A stretch of DNA of 64,000 nucleotides from Streptomyces abikoensis (GCF_014648775.1 NZ_BMRT01000012.1:62001-126000), one strand, 5' to 3'; counted from the stretch's first letter, positions 28,445-37,161 are shown. The notes: a model not told the origin generated them from the sequence alone. Made by a program: numbers and translations.

Positions 28445-28629
28445 ACGCTGACACACGCTGGCAGAAATCTTCCTTCTCGGGAGCCGAGGGCCCGAACTGC
28501 GTCGAAGTCGCCACCTGCGCCACCGCGATTCTGCTGCGCGAGAGCGACGCCCCCGAGGCCGTCATCGCAGCAGCGCACGTCAAAGTGCGGGCGCTGATCA
28601 CGCGCATCAAGGAAGGGGCGTTGCAGTGA
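28441..28629 (+). CDS. DUF397 protein, copy 2 of 3
   Basis: 62 aa, GTG start in the stop of copy 1. It keeps WQKSSFSG, NCVEVA and ILLRESDAPE, and its C-terminal half (RALITRIK) resembles copy 3 more than copy 1. Its stop overlaps copy 3 (GTGA). Confidence 0.93.
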   Translation: MNADTRWQKSSFSGAEGPNCVEVATCATAILLRESDAPEAVIAAAHVKVRALITRIKEGALQ

Positions 28630-28814
28630 GCCCAGAGCCCGCGTGGCAGCGCTCGTCCGCCTGCGGCGGAGGTGGCAACAACTGCCTGGAGGTACGCGCG
28701 ATGACCGCGCTGGTACTGCTGCGCGAGAGCGACGCGCCCGGCATCGTGATCGCCACACCACGCGCGCAGATGGCAGCGCTCATCACCCGCATCAAGGCCG
28801 ACGGGCGAAGGTAA
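28626..28814 (+). CDS. DUF397 protein, copy 3 of 3
   Basis: 62 aa, the most divergent copy: the SSFSG motif is replaced by SSACGGGG, while NCLEV and LLRESDAPG are intact. All three copies are exactly the same length, which argues for tandem duplication with later divergence. Confidence 0.92.
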   Translation: MSPEPAWQRSSACGGGGNNCLEVRAMTALVLLRESDAPGIVIATPRAQMAALITRIKADGRR

Positions 28815-28899
28815 CCGCTCCCCAACAACCGGCGGTTTGAACGGACCCGGGACGGAAAGTCAGGACATCGGACGAACTCGCCCGGGACGAGGAGCCGCC

Positions 28900-29250
28900 A
28901 TGTCCACCTCCTACGTCGTCGTGACCGTCCTCGCCGCCGGCATGGCAGCCGTCTCCGCCGGGACGTTCATATTCCGCGCCCCGGCGGTCGTGCGGTCGAT
29001 CACCGCCTACGGCGTGCCCGAAGCGTGGCTGCCCTGGCTGGGGGCGGCCAAGGCCGCGGGGGCCGTGGGCCTGCTCGTCGGGCTGGCCGTACCGGCCATC
29101 GGCGTGGCGGCCGGCGTCGGGCTGGTGCTGTACTTCGCCGGGGCCGTCGCCACCGTCGTCCGCGCACGCGCGTACGCGCACGTGCTCATGCCCCTGCTGT
29201 ACGCGGCGCCGGTGATCGCGTCCCTAGTGCTGCTGAGGGCGAAGTCCTGA
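28900..29250 (+). CDS. DoxX-like four-helix membrane protein
   Basis: ATG at 28900 after GAGGAG; 116 aa with four hydrophobic helices. The sequence (AYGVPEAWLPWLGAAKAAGAVGLLVGL, quoted in parts: YGVPEAWLPWLG, then AAKAAGAVGLLVG) matches DoxX-like/DUF4267-type proteins, whose role is unknown or linked to oxidative stress. It follows the DUF397 genes after 85 bases and may have its own promoter. Confidence 0.8.
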   Translation: MSTSYVVVTVLAAGMAAVSAGTFIFRAPAVVRSITAYGVPEAWLPWLGAAKAAGAVGLLVGLAVPAIGVAAGVGLVLYFAGAVATVVRARAYAHVLMPLLYAAPVIASLVLLRAKS

Positions 29251-29293
29251 CCGCCCGCCGGGGATTGTCAGTGGTGTCACTTACCGTAAGGAC

Positions 29294-29743
29294 ATGGGAA
29301 CGCGTCTGAGAGAGACCGCCAGTGAAGTGGCCGCCCTGCTGTGGCGTGAGCACGTCGTGTACCGCGAGCGGGGCGGGGGCGTGGTCATCCGGGGCGAGCA
29401 CGTGCAGCGGTGGATCAGCATGGCCCCGAGCGGCGGTCGGGACGAGATTCTGCTGCGCGCGGGGCGGATACTCGACGGCGGTACGACCGCGCCCGCGCGT
29501 ACGGAGGCCCTCGCGAGCCTCGACGCCGGAACGAACGAGCTCGCCGCGACATGCCGGCGTCTCCTCGCCGAGGTCACCACCGACACCGCGCGGCCCGCGC
29601 CGCCGCCCCGGCGGGTCCGGAAGCGGGACCGGCGAATACGCAAGGGCCGGCACACGAGCTTCACCTCGTGGGTGGTCATCGTGGGCGTGATCGCCCTCGT
29701 CGGCCTCTACGCGTACAACGCGGTGGTCGCGCGCCTGCGGTAA
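29294..29743 (+). CDS. C-terminally membrane-anchored protein, unknown function
   Basis: 149 aa. The soluble N-terminal part (about 1-95) starts MGTRLRETASEVAALLW and contains VVIRGEHVQRWISM. A very basic stretch (RRVRKRDRRIRKGRH) leads into one helix (SWVVIVGVIALVGLYAYNAV) near the C-terminus, so the bulk should face the cytoplasm. No family recognised. Confidence 0.7.
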   Translation: MGTRLRETASEVAALLWREHVVYRERGGGVVIRGEHVQRWISMAPSGGRDEILLRAGRILDGGTTAPARTEALASLDAGTNELAATCRRLLAEVTTDTARPAPPPRRVRKRDRRIRKGRHTSFTSWVVIVGVIALVGLYAYNAVVARLR

Positions 29744-29785
29744 TTCGTTGGCGCACAAGAAACCGCGGCGCTCACCCTGTTCACC

Positions 29786-30379
29786 GTGGCAGAACCCAAA
29801 CACCGGATCCGAGCCCTGCACACGGACTCCACCGTCACCGTCTACCAGGCCTACGCGCCGCACATCGGCCTCCCCGCCGCCCGGGAGGGCCGGTTTCCGG
29901 CCGCGTGGAAGCGGGACCGGATGACGTGGATCAAGCCGTCGTTCCTGTGGATGATGTACCGCTGCGGGTGGGGCACGAAGGAGGGCCAGGAGACCGTTCT
30001 CGCCGTCGAAATCTCCCGCGAAGGCTTTGAGTGGGCGCTGGAAAACGCATGCTTGTCGCACTACGAGCGCGGGCTCCACGCCGACCAGGCCGTGTGGAAG
30101 CGGCAGCTACGGCATTCCCCTGCCCGGGTCCAGTGGGACCCGGAACGCGACCTGCGCCTCCAGCCCCTCCCTCACCGTTCGCTGCAGCTCGGTCTCGCCG
30201 GCGAGGCCGCGCGCCGCTACGCCGACGAGTGGGTCGTCTCCATCACCGACGTCACCGCGCTCGCCCACGCGATCCACACGCACGTACGGGACGGGGACCT
30301 GGACGCCGCGCGGCAGCTCCTGCCCCGCGAAAGCCCGTACCCCCTAAAGGCGGGCGTTCACCACTTGATGGCGTCCTGA
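29786..30379 (+). CDS. DUF4291 family protein
   Basis: 197 aa starting with GTG. The family signature is clear: VYQAYAPHIGLPA, the ERMTWIKPSFLWMMYRCGWG-type block (here DRMTWIKPSFLWMMYRCGWG), then LAVEISREGFEWAL and RVQWDPERDLRLQPLPHRSL. The biochemical role of the family is not known to me; it is common in bacteria and fungi. Its last 22 bases overlap the end of the convergent DUF4232 gene. Confidence 0.88.
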   Translation: MAEPKHRIRALHTDSTVTVYQAYAPHIGLPAAREGRFPAAWKRDRMTWIKPSFLWMMYRCGWGTKEGQETVLAVEISREGFEWALENACLSHYERGLHADQAVWKRQLRHSPARVQWDPERDLRLQPLPHRSLQLGLAGEAARRYADEWVVSITDVTALAHAIHTHVRDGDLDAARQLLPRESPYPLKAGVHHLMAS

Positions 30380-31038
30380 AGGTCCGACTGCCAGTAGGTG
30401 ACGGCGGCCGAGTCGTCGATGTGCGTGTCCTTGGGGAGGGCGAGGTGGGCCGGGGTGCCCGTGGAGTCGTTGCCCGAGCGGCCGGAGAAGTAGACCGTCA
30501 GGTCGTGGGCGGTGCGGCCGTGGGCGCCGCTGCCGTCGGCGGACGAGAGGCGGATGCCCGCGTAGGCGGACTGCCCCGGCTCCAGCATGACGACGGACTG
30601 CGGCACGCTCTCCCGCACGGCCTGGATGGCGGCCTGGGCGTCGTCGAAGATGAGGGCGGGGGAGCTGTACGCGGCGCAGCGCTTGCCGCTGGTGTTGGTG
30701 ACGGTGAGGGCCAGGTGGTTGATGGGGCGGCTGATGGCGTTGGCGGTCACCTTGGAGTTGGCGGCCGAGCAGGCGACGATGCGGTCGGCGGCCTTGCCCT
30801 TGTCGGCGGCCGGAGTGGCAGCCGGAGTGGTGGCGGCGGGCTTGGCGGCCGGGGTGCCCGGACGGGCCGCGCTGTCGGAACCGGGGGTCGCGGTCGAGGA
30901 CGCGAGCTCCTTGGCGGCGGAGGTGGCGGGCGCGGGGCTGACCTGGTTCGAGGCGACACTCTGGCCCTGGCAGGCGGTGATGGTGACGACGGCGGCGGCC
31001 ACGAAGGCGGCGGCGGTGATACGGCCGGCGGTGGGCAT
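30358..31038 (-). CDS. DUF4232 lipoprotein
   Basis: ATG at 31038 with GGAG upstream gives 226 aa. The signal peptide (MPTAGRITAAAFVAAAVVTI) ends in the lipobox TAC. A Thr/Pro/Ala-rich linker (about 25-75) leads to the DUF4232 domain, with conserved Cys in RIVACSAAN and KRCAAYSSP (likely a disulfide) and LEPGQSAYAGIRLS. Such domains are widespread on the outer face of actinomycete cells; no function is established. Divergent from the membrane HTH gene. Confidence 0.87.
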   Translation of the reverse strand: MPTAGRITAAAFVAAAVVTITACQGQSVASNQVSPAPATSAAKELASSTATPGSDSAARPGTPAAKPAATTPAATPAADKGKAADRIVACSAANSKVTANAISRPINHLALTVTNTSGKRCAAYSSPALIFDDAQAAIQAVRESVPQSVVMLEPGQSAYAGIRLSSADGSGAHGRTAHDLTVYFSGRSGNDSTGTPAHLALPKDTHIDDSAAVTYWQSDLQDAIKW

Positions 31039-31267
31039 GAGTGTCTCCTGTGCGAATGGACGCGGGTGCGGTGTGGTGAGTCGAGGGCGAGATCCGGCGG
31101 CCGGCCGAAGGGCGGTCCGCTCGTCGCCCTCACAGCCTGCGGCGCCCGGCGAGTCGACCGCAATGGCGTTCGAACCATCCGGGAAAATGGAATGGTCGAA
31201 CGCGTTCTGACCTGGGGAAATGCCATTCCCCTGGAACGCGGTCCTGGGATGGGGAGGGGCACGGCCG
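31039..31267. promoter_or_regulatory. Divergent intergenic region, DUF4232 lipoprotein / membrane HTH protein
   Basis: A 229-base gap that should hold both promoters. The right end has GGGGAGGGG, the ribosome site of the HTH gene. Around 31185-31235 an AT-richer patch contains two near-identical GGAAAATGG/GGAAATGCC segments and a repeated ATTCCCCTGGAA/CATTCC pattern, but no clear operator. Confidence 0.35.
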
Positions 31268-32674
31268 ATGGCCGAGGAGACCGAGGAATTCGCCGAACTG
31301 CTCCGTGAGCTCAAGGCCCGCTCCGGGCAGAGCTACGCGGGACTGGCCAAGCGGCTGCACATGAGCACGTCGACGGTTCACCGCTACTGCAACGGGGACG
31401 CCGTGCCGGCGGAGTACGCCCCCGTGGAACGTTTCGCCAGGGTGTGCGGAGCGAAGCCCGAGGAACTCGTCGAGCTCCACCGCCACTGGATTCTCGCGGA
31501 TGCGGCCCGCCGCCGGAAGGCGGCGACGAGCCGGGCGGTGGCCGCCCCGGCCGCCGCCCCGGCCGCCGCCGAAGGCGCGGCCGAGGCCGACGCCTCCCCG
31601 GTACCGGGCGTGCCCGCGCAAGGCGCCGCGGCCACGTCCGTTTCGTCGGCGGCTGCCGGCCCGTCGTCGGGTGCTGCCCACCCGTCCCGCCCTGCGGGAC
31701 GATTGCCCACCACCAGGCTCGCCCTTCTCGGGGCCGCCGTCGTGGCCATCGCCGCGACCTCGGCCGTCATGGTGGGCCACGCGGCCTCCCCGGACCGTGG
31801 CAGCGCTGACCACGACGACGCCCGCCGCCCCCAGCAAGCACAGCCCTACGCCGCGCCCAGCCGGGCGAGCACCCCGAAGCCGCTCACCGCATCACCCCCT
31901 TCGGCCTTGCCCCTGCTCCCCTCCCCCGCCCTCTCCGGGGGCACCGCCACCCCCGCGCCGGGGATACCGAGCGAGGCCCCCACCCCCAGCGCCGGGCCCA
32001 AAAAGCCGGACGGAGGCGGCGGGGGCGACTCCGCCGCCGGCATCCCCCTCACCGTCGCCACCCGCCCGTACGTCTGGCAGGACCACTGCGACCAGTACTA
32101 CCTGACGGACCGGCAGCCGCCGTTCATGCCTCCGCCCCCGGAGGAACAGGACGCGCCCGGCTGGGCGGCCAACCTGCGGGCCGTGGCGGGTGGCCGGACG
32201 GACGTCGAGCTGTCCGTACAGGGCAAGGGCCGTGAGGCCGTCGTGCTGCACGCCCTGCGGGTCCGGGTCGTCGAGCGGTCGGCGCCGCTCTCCTGGAGCG
32301 CGTACGCGATGGGCAGCGGCTGCGGCGGCGGTCTCACGCCCGCCTTCCACGACGTCGACCTCGACGCCGGGCAGCCGCAGGCCCGGGCGAAGGGCGGCAT
32401 GCAGGGCGACATCGCGATCCCGGCCACCGACTTCCCGTACAAGGTCAGCTCGACCGACCCCCAGGTGCTCAAGGTGACCGCGCACACCGAGGGCCATGAC
32501 GTCAGCTGGTACCTGGAGCTGGAGTGGAGCAGCGGGGACCGGCACGGCACCGTCCGCGTCGACGACCACGGGCGCCCGTTCCGTACGAGCGCCATCAAGG
32601 ACCGTCCGCAGTACTTCTACTGGCTGGGGAAGAACGTCTGGTCGCCGGTGGAGGGCGAGAACCGCTCCAAGTGA
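31268..32674 (+). CDS. Membrane-anchored HTH protein with extracytoplasmic domain
   Basis: 468 aa. Residues 5-60 are an XRE HTH (LKARSGQSYAGLAKRLHMST, then STVHRYCNGDAVPAEY). An Ala-rich linker leads to one membrane helix (LALLGAAVVAIAATSAVMVG, about 160-180). A Pro/Ser/Thr-rich spacer and a 200-residue outer domain follow, with Cys in QDHCDQYYLT and GSGCGGG. The layout (DNA-binding inside, sensor outside) suggests one-component transmembrane signalling, inferred only from topology. ATG at 31268 has GGGGAGGGG upstream. Confidence 0.82.
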   Translation: MAEETEEFAELLRELKARSGQSYAGLAKRLHMSTSTVHRYCNGDAVPAEYAPVERFARVCGAKPEELVELHRHWILADAARRRKAATSRAVAAPAAAPAAAEGAAEADASPVPGVPAQGAAATSVSSAAAGPSSGAAHPSRPAGRLPTTRLALLGAAVVAIAATSAVMVGHAASPDRGSADHDDARRPQQAQPYAAPSRASTPKPLTASPPSALPLLPSPALSGGTATPAPGIPSEAPTPSAGPKKPDGGGGGDSAAGIPLTVATRPYVWQDHCDQYYLTDRQPPFMPPPPEEQDAPGWAANLRAVAGGRTDVELSVQGKGREAVVLHALRVRVVERSAPLSWSAYAMGSGCGGGLTPAFHDVDLDAGQPQARAKGGMQGDIAIPATDFPYKVSSTDPQVLKVTAHTEGHDVSWYLELEWSSGDRHGTVRVDDHGRPFRTSAIKDRPQYFYWLGKNVWSPVEGENRSK

Positions 32675-32693
32675 GCTCCAAGTGAGAGCTCAC
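32671..32693. terminator. Hairpin joining two convergent stop codons
   Basis: GTGAGCTC (32671-32678) pairs with GAGCTCAC (32686-32693) around a 7-base loop. The hairpin includes the stop of the HTH gene and the stop of the calcium-repeat gene. The left part arose from an exact 11-base duplication (GCTCCAAGTGA at 32664 and 32675). Confidence 0.5.
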
Positions 32694-33379
32694 GGGCAGT
32701 TCAGGGGCTGATTCCCGCTGTCGACGGTGCACACGTCCGTGCCGTCGCCGCCGTCCACCTCGCCCTGGTTGACGTGGACGTGGAGGGTGTCGTCCCCGTC
32801 GTCGCCGTGCACCTTGCCCGTGGGGGCCACGGTGCCGTTGATGTCGATGAAGTCGTTCTCACCGACGCCCTCCACGAGGCCGCGGATGGTGACGGCGCCG
32901 TCGGCGAGGATGACGTCCGCGCCCCGCGCGCCCCGGATGATGCTTGTCTCGCCGGTCGTGGCGGTCTTGAAGAGGAGGATGAGGTCGTCGTCCTGACCGC
33001 CACGGACCGTGCCGAGGACCGCGCCCCTGAGATCGATCTCGTCCCGCCCGGCCTGACCGTCGATGACACCCCGCTCGGTCAGCCGGGCGCCTTCCGCGAG
33101 GACGATGTGGTCCGCGCCGTCGCCGCCGAGGACGCTGCCGGAGACGTCCCCGGTGAGGGTGATCGTGTCGGCGCCGCCCCGGGCGTCGACGGTGGCACCC
33201 GCGTCCAGCCCGCCGCAGATGATGACGTCGTCGCCGTCGGTGCCCGTGATGTCCGGGCCGGGCACCGGGGCCCCGTTGACCGTGCAGGAGGTCGCCGCGT
33301 GGGCGGCGGGCCCCGCGAGGAAGGCGACAGGGAGGAGCAGGGCTGCCAGTGTGAGGCGTGCGAAACGCTTGCGGTTCAT
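32690..33379 (-). CDS. Secreted RTX-like calcium-binding repeat protein
   Basis: 229 aa with a signal peptide (MNRKRFARLTLAALLLPVAF, cleavage after AHA near 28). The mature part is about eight imperfect hemolysin-type glycine/aspartate nonapeptide-like repeats: GTDGDDVI, GGDGADHI, GQAGRDEI, GGQDDDLI, GARGADVI, GVGENDFI, GDDGDDTL and GGDGTDVC. These form a calcium-bound parallel beta roll in RTX proteins. No enzyme domain accompanies it. Cys are at both ends (SCTVNG, VICGG; DVCTVD, LNCP), so the roll may be disulfide-clamped (inference). Confidence 0.85.
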   Translation of the reverse strand: MNRKRFARLTLAALLLPVAFLAGPAAHAATSCTVNGAPVPGPDITGTDGDDVIICGGLDAGATVDARGGADTITLTGDVSGSVLGGDGADHIVLAEGARLTERGVIDGQAGRDEIDLRGAVLGTVRGGQDDDLILLFKTATTGETSIIRGARGADVILADGAVTIRGLVEGVGENDFIDINGTVAPTGKVHGDDGDDTLHVHVNQGEVDGGDGTDVCTVDSGNQPLNCP

Positions 33380-33480
33380 GGCGAGCACATCCCCTTCACA
33401 ACGGGACTCCGGCTCTCCCCCATTACCTTCCGTGGAGCCGACGCGCCGAAACGGCGCGAAAGCCCCACGAAAGGATGAAC

Positions 33481-34767
33481 CTACGAGCGAGGCGCCACCT
33501 TGCTCAGGCCGTTGATGATGCGGTCCATCGCGTCGCCGCCCGTCGGGTCGGTCAGGTTGGCCAGCATCTTCAGCGTGAACTTCATCAGCAGCGGATGCGT
33601 CAGGCCGCGCTCCGTCGCCAGCTTCATGATCTTCGGGTTGCCGATGAGCTTCACGAAGGCCCGGCCGAGCGTGTAGTAGCCGCCGTAGGTGTCCTTGAGG
33701 ACCTTCGGGTAGCGCTGGAGGGCGAGTTCCCGCTGCGCGTACGAGGCACGGGCGTGCGCCTGGACGATGACGTCGGCGACGATCTGGCCCGACTCCATGG
33801 CGTAGGCGATGCCCTCGCCGTTGAAGGGGTTGACGAGCCCGCCCGCGTCGCCGACGAGCAGCAGGCCGCGGGTGTAGTGCGGCTGACGGTTGAACGCCAT
33901 GGGGAGGGCGGCGCCGCGGATGGGACCGGTCATGTTCTCCGGGGTGTAGCCCCAGTCCTCGGGCATCGAGGCGCACCACGCCTTGAGCACCTCGCGCCAG
34001 TCCAGCTCCTTGAAGGAGTCGGAGGTGTTGAGGACGCCGAGGCCGACGTTGCTCGTGCCGTCGCCCATGCCGAAGATCCAGCCGTAGCCGGGCAGCAGCC
34101 GGTCCGGGCCGGGGCCGCGGCGGTCCCAGAGCTCCAGCCAGGACTCCAGGTAGTCGTCGTCGTGGCGCGGGGAGGTGAAGTACGTGCGGACGGCGACGCC
34201 CATCGGGCGGTCCTCGCGGCGGTGGAGGCCCATGGCCAGCGAGAGGCGCGAGGAGTTGCCGTCGGCGGCGACGACCAGCGGGGCGTGGAAGGTGACGGGC
34301 CGCTTCTCCTCGCCCAGCTTCGCCTCGACGCCGGTGATGTGGCCCGTGCGGTCGTCGATGACGGGCGCGCCGACGTTGCAGCGCTCGTACAGCCGGGCAC
34401 CGGCCTTGACGGCCTGCCGGGCGAGCTGCTCGTCGAAGTCGTCGCGCTTGCGGACCAGTCCGTAGTCCGGGAAGGACGCCAGCTCCGGCCAGTCGAGCTC
34501 CAGGCGGACGCCGCCGCCGATGATGCGGAGGCCCTTGTTGCGCAGCCAGCCCGCTTCCTCGGAGATGTCGATGCCCATCGCCACGAGCTGCTTGGTGGCG
34601 CGCGGGGTGAGGCCGTCGCCGCACACCTTCTCGCGCGGGAAGGCCGTCTTCTCCAGGAGGAGGACGTCGAGGCCCGCCTTGGCCAGGTGGTACGCGGTCG
34701 TGGAGCCGGCCGGGCCCGCCCCGACGACGATCACATCAGCGCTGTGTTCGGAGGGGGACTCGGTCAC
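33481..34767 (-). CDS. Geranylgeranyl reductase family flavoprotein (MenJ-like menaquinone tail reductase)
   Basis: 428 aa. FAD-binding site VIVVGAGPAGSTTAYHL (residues 12-28), the CGDGLTPRATKQL segment after it, and the second FAD motif LLLVGDAGGLVNPFNGEGIAYA are all diagnostic. The mycobacterial homologue MenJ saturates one isoprene unit of menaquinone, and in Streptomyces partial saturation of MK-9 is usual, so that is the likely job here given MenG, MqnC and MqnA nearby. Other members reduce archaeal-type lipids or chlorophyll side chains. Confidence 0.9.
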   Translation of the reverse strand: MTESPSEHSADVIVVGAGPAGSTTAYHLAKAGLDVLLLEKTAFPREKVCGDGLTPRATKQLVAMGIDISEEAGWLRNKGLRIIGGGVRLELDWPELASFPDYGLVRKRDDFDEQLARQAVKAGARLYERCNVGAPVIDDRTGHITGVEAKLGEEKRPVTFHAPLVVAADGNSSRLSLAMGLHRREDRPMGVAVRTYFTSPRHDDDYLESWLELWDRRGPGPDRLLPGYGWIFGMGDGTSNVGLGVLNTSDSFKELDWREVLKAWCASMPEDWGYTPENMTGPIRGAALPMAFNRQPHYTRGLLLVGDAGGLVNPFNGEGIAYAMESGQIVADVIVQAHARASYAQRELALQRYPKVLKDTYGGYYTLGRAFVKLIGNPKIMKLATERGLTHPLLMKFTLKMLANLTDPTGGDAMDRIINGLSKVAPRS

Positions 34768-34842
34768 GGCGGGGACTCCCGAAGACTCGTCGATTGCGGA
34801 CGAGTGCAGTCTATGGGGGCGCCCCCGCCGGGCCCGTGGGGG

Positions 34843-37161
34843 TCAGTCGAAGTCGACGGGGATGACCGACCAGGTGGCCAGGGCCGTGTCGAACACCTTG
34901 CGCGAACCCGCCCAGTACTCGTCGCGCGCCTGGAAGTAGACGGCGTACTCCGTGGCGGCCTCGTTCACGTACGCCTGGTCGACGGCGTGCATCGTCCTGC
35001 CCGTGTCCCGCTGGACCCAGGTGAACTCCCAGCGCGCGCCGGGACGGCCCTGGAAGGTGTTGGCGTCGAGCGCGACCCGCTGGTACGTGTCGTTCTTCTC
35101 CTTGAGCGTCTTCTCCAGCTCCAGGAAGTGGTCGTACGCGGTCTGCGAGCTCTTGGGGACGAGCCCGACGCGGAGGTACGAGCCTCCGGTGCCCGGCTCG
35201 TAGTCGATCTGGTGGTTGCCCTTGTCGCCGCGCTTCCAGCCGTCGGGGACGGCGAGCCTGAAGCCGAGTGAGTCGTCCCGCATGGCGTAGCCGGGCGGGA
35301 CGGAGGGCGTCGCGCCCGGGTTCGAGGCCGGGTCGGGGGCCGGGGCGGTCGGTGAGCCGGTGGGGCCGGTGCGGCCGGAAGGGCCGGAAGGGCCGGAAGG
35401 GCCGGAAGGGCCGCTGGAAGCGGACGGCTCGGCGGGGCCTGCCGAGGGGGTCACGACGACGCGCCCGCCCCGGTTGTCGCCGTCGTGGCGCGCGCTGTCC
35501 TGCCGCCCGCCGTCGGTCCGGCCCACCAGCATCACCCCGGCCGTCGCGGCACCGCCGACCAGGAACGCCGCCAGGCCGATGGCCGCCCACACGATCGGGC
35601 CGCGAACAGCCCCGGCACGCGGGGGAACGGGGGCGGGGACAGGGACAGGGACGGGGGTGACAGCAGGTGCGAACGCGGTGTGCGGCGGGGGCACCACGGC
35701 CGTCGGCGCCTCGGACGGCGCGGGAGGCACGACGGCCGTCGGCGCCTCGGACGGCGCCGGGGGCGCGACGGGCGGCGCGACAGGCGGAACGACCGGAACG
35801 GCCGGAACCGGCGGAGCCGTGGGCGGCTGGGCGGGTACGGGCGGCTGAGCCGCCACCGGCGGCCGGCCCGGCACCGGCGGCACCACGGCCGCACCCACAC
35901 CGACGCCCGGCGCACCCGGCAGCCCCGACGCGCCCGACACACCCGTCCCGCCCGTCCCCTGACGGCCCAGCACCCCCGCCAGCAGCACCGCGCCCGCCGT
36001 CCACAGCAGCCCGAACAGCAGCAGTTCCCCGGCGTTCGTGCCGACCGACGCCTCCATGCCGCGCAGGCGGCCCGAGAAGGAGGACGGACCGGAGGTCATC
36101 CGCATGTCGCCGCCGGAGACGAACGACAGCACCCACACCGCCGCCAGGAAGAACACCCCGGAGAGCACCTGCTCCACCCGGTCCGCCGAGCGCCGCGCCG
36201 CCAGGACGGCGAGGATCACCGCGCACACCACGCCCAGCGCCACGGCGCCGGCCTGGGCCCAGCCGCCCGCCAGTTCACCGATCTCGGAGAGGCCGAGGGT
36301 GCCGCCCACATGACGGCTGTGCTCGGTGGACGATGCCTCGACGCCCGCGCCCCAGGAGACGCCGAGCGCCATCAGGCCGAGGTTGACCAGCACGGGGAGC
36401 GAGCCGACGACGGTCCAGCCGCCGACCTCGTCCTGGTGCGTGGCGAGGACGACGAACGCGACCAGCGCGCAGAGCGCCACCGACAGGGCGAGGGCGCGAA
36501 GGGCGGTGCCCCACGCCCGTATGACCACCTGGGCGCCGGCGCCCAGGCGCGCGACGAGCCGGTCGCGACACAGCATCGCGCCGCTGACCGCGCCCGCCAG
36601 CGCGCAGGAGAACAGCGCGGCGAGGCCGGGCGAGGTGGAGACCGACAGGTTCTCGACGTCCGGCTGCCCGCAGAGGGCGAGCACGAGCACCGCCGCCCCG
36701 CACAGCAGCGCGACCCGCACGGCGGCCTCGGCCGCACCGTCCGTCGCTCCCGCCGCGCGCCGCAGCCGGGCCGTGCCCAGAGCCACCGCTCCGGCCCACA
36801 GGATCGTGACCGTCAACGGCCATACGGAGAGATAACCGCTGCCGCGCAGGAACATCGACAGCAGCGAGTCCCCGCCGCGCAGCTCCACGTCCAGCGTGCC
36901 GCCGAGGCCCTGGACGAGCAGGGCGAGGACGACCTGGAAGCGGTCGGACCAGTCGCCGAGGCGCGCGCGGTCGAAGTCGTCCGAGGACGGCAGCGAGATC
37001 GCGACCGCGAGGACGAGGAGCAGGGCGGACGGCCACAGCGCCGCCTTCGCCGCCCCCGCCCAGTCCCCCGCGACCGTACGGCGCAGGAACAGCGCGCCGC
37101 GCGAGGGCGGGGCGTGCATGGGGGGCGGGGGGTACGACGGCGGGGGTGGCGCGGTCGGCAC
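34843..37161 (-). CDS. Large polytopic membrane protein with collagen-like linker and extracellular domain
   Basis: 772 aa, GTG start. A Pro/Tyr-rich N-terminus (about 1-20) precedes about 10-11 hydrophobic helices (about 40-440). After a Pro/Ala-rich region and a further helix (IVWAAIGLAAFLVGGAATAG, near 530) come GPSGPSG repeats, then a 150-residue outer domain (YAMRDDSLGFRLAVPDGWKR to the end) of the sort found on the outside of Ser/Thr kinases and streptomycete anchored proteins. The membrane part resembles Streptomyces-specific streptophobe-type proteins, but that is a guess. Lies downstream of menG. Confidence 0.8.
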   Translation of the reverse strand: MPTAPPPPSYPPPPMHAPPSRGALFLRRTVAGDWAGAAKAALWPSALLLVLAVAISLPSSDDFDRARLGDWSDRFQVVLALLVQGLGGTLDVELRGGDSLLSMFLRGSGYLSVWPLTVTILWAGAVALGTARLRRAAGATDGAAEAAVRVALLCGAAVLVLALCGQPDVENLSVSTSPGLAALFSCALAGAVSGAMLCRDRLVARLGAGAQVVIRAWGTALRALALSVALCALVAFVVLATHQDEVGGWTVVGSLPVLVNLGLMALGVSWGAGVEASSTEHSRHVGGTLGLSEIGELAGGWAQAGAVALGVVCAVILAVLAARRSADRVEQVLSGVFFLAAVWVLSFVSGGDMRMTSGPSSFSGRLRGMEASVGTNAGELLLFGLLWTAGAVLLAGVLGRQGTGGTGVSGASGLPGAPGVGVGAAVVPPVPGRPPVAAQPPVPAQPPTAPPVPAVPVVPPVAPPVAPPAPSEAPTAVVPPAPSEAPTAVVPPPHTAFAPAVTPVPVPVPAPVPPRAGAVRGPIVWAAIGLAAFLVGGAATAGVMLVGRTDGGRQDSARHDGDNRGGRVVVTPSAGPAEPSASSGPSGPSGPSGPSGRTGPTGSPTAPAPDPASNPGATPSVPPGYAMRDDSLGFRLAVPDGWKRGDKGNHQIDYEPGTGGSYLRVGLVPKSSQTAYDHFLELEKTLKEKNDTYQRVALDANTFQGRPGARWEFTWVQRDTGRTMHAVDQAYVNEAATEYAVYFQARDEYWAGSRKVFDTALATWSVIPVDFD
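35382..35411. repeat. In-frame 9-base tandem repeat encoding Gly-Pro-Ser
   Basis: Consecutive CCGGAAGGG units on the plus strand encode GPSGPSGPSG in the large membrane protein gene. The unit length keeps the frame whatever the copy number. Confidence 0.8.
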
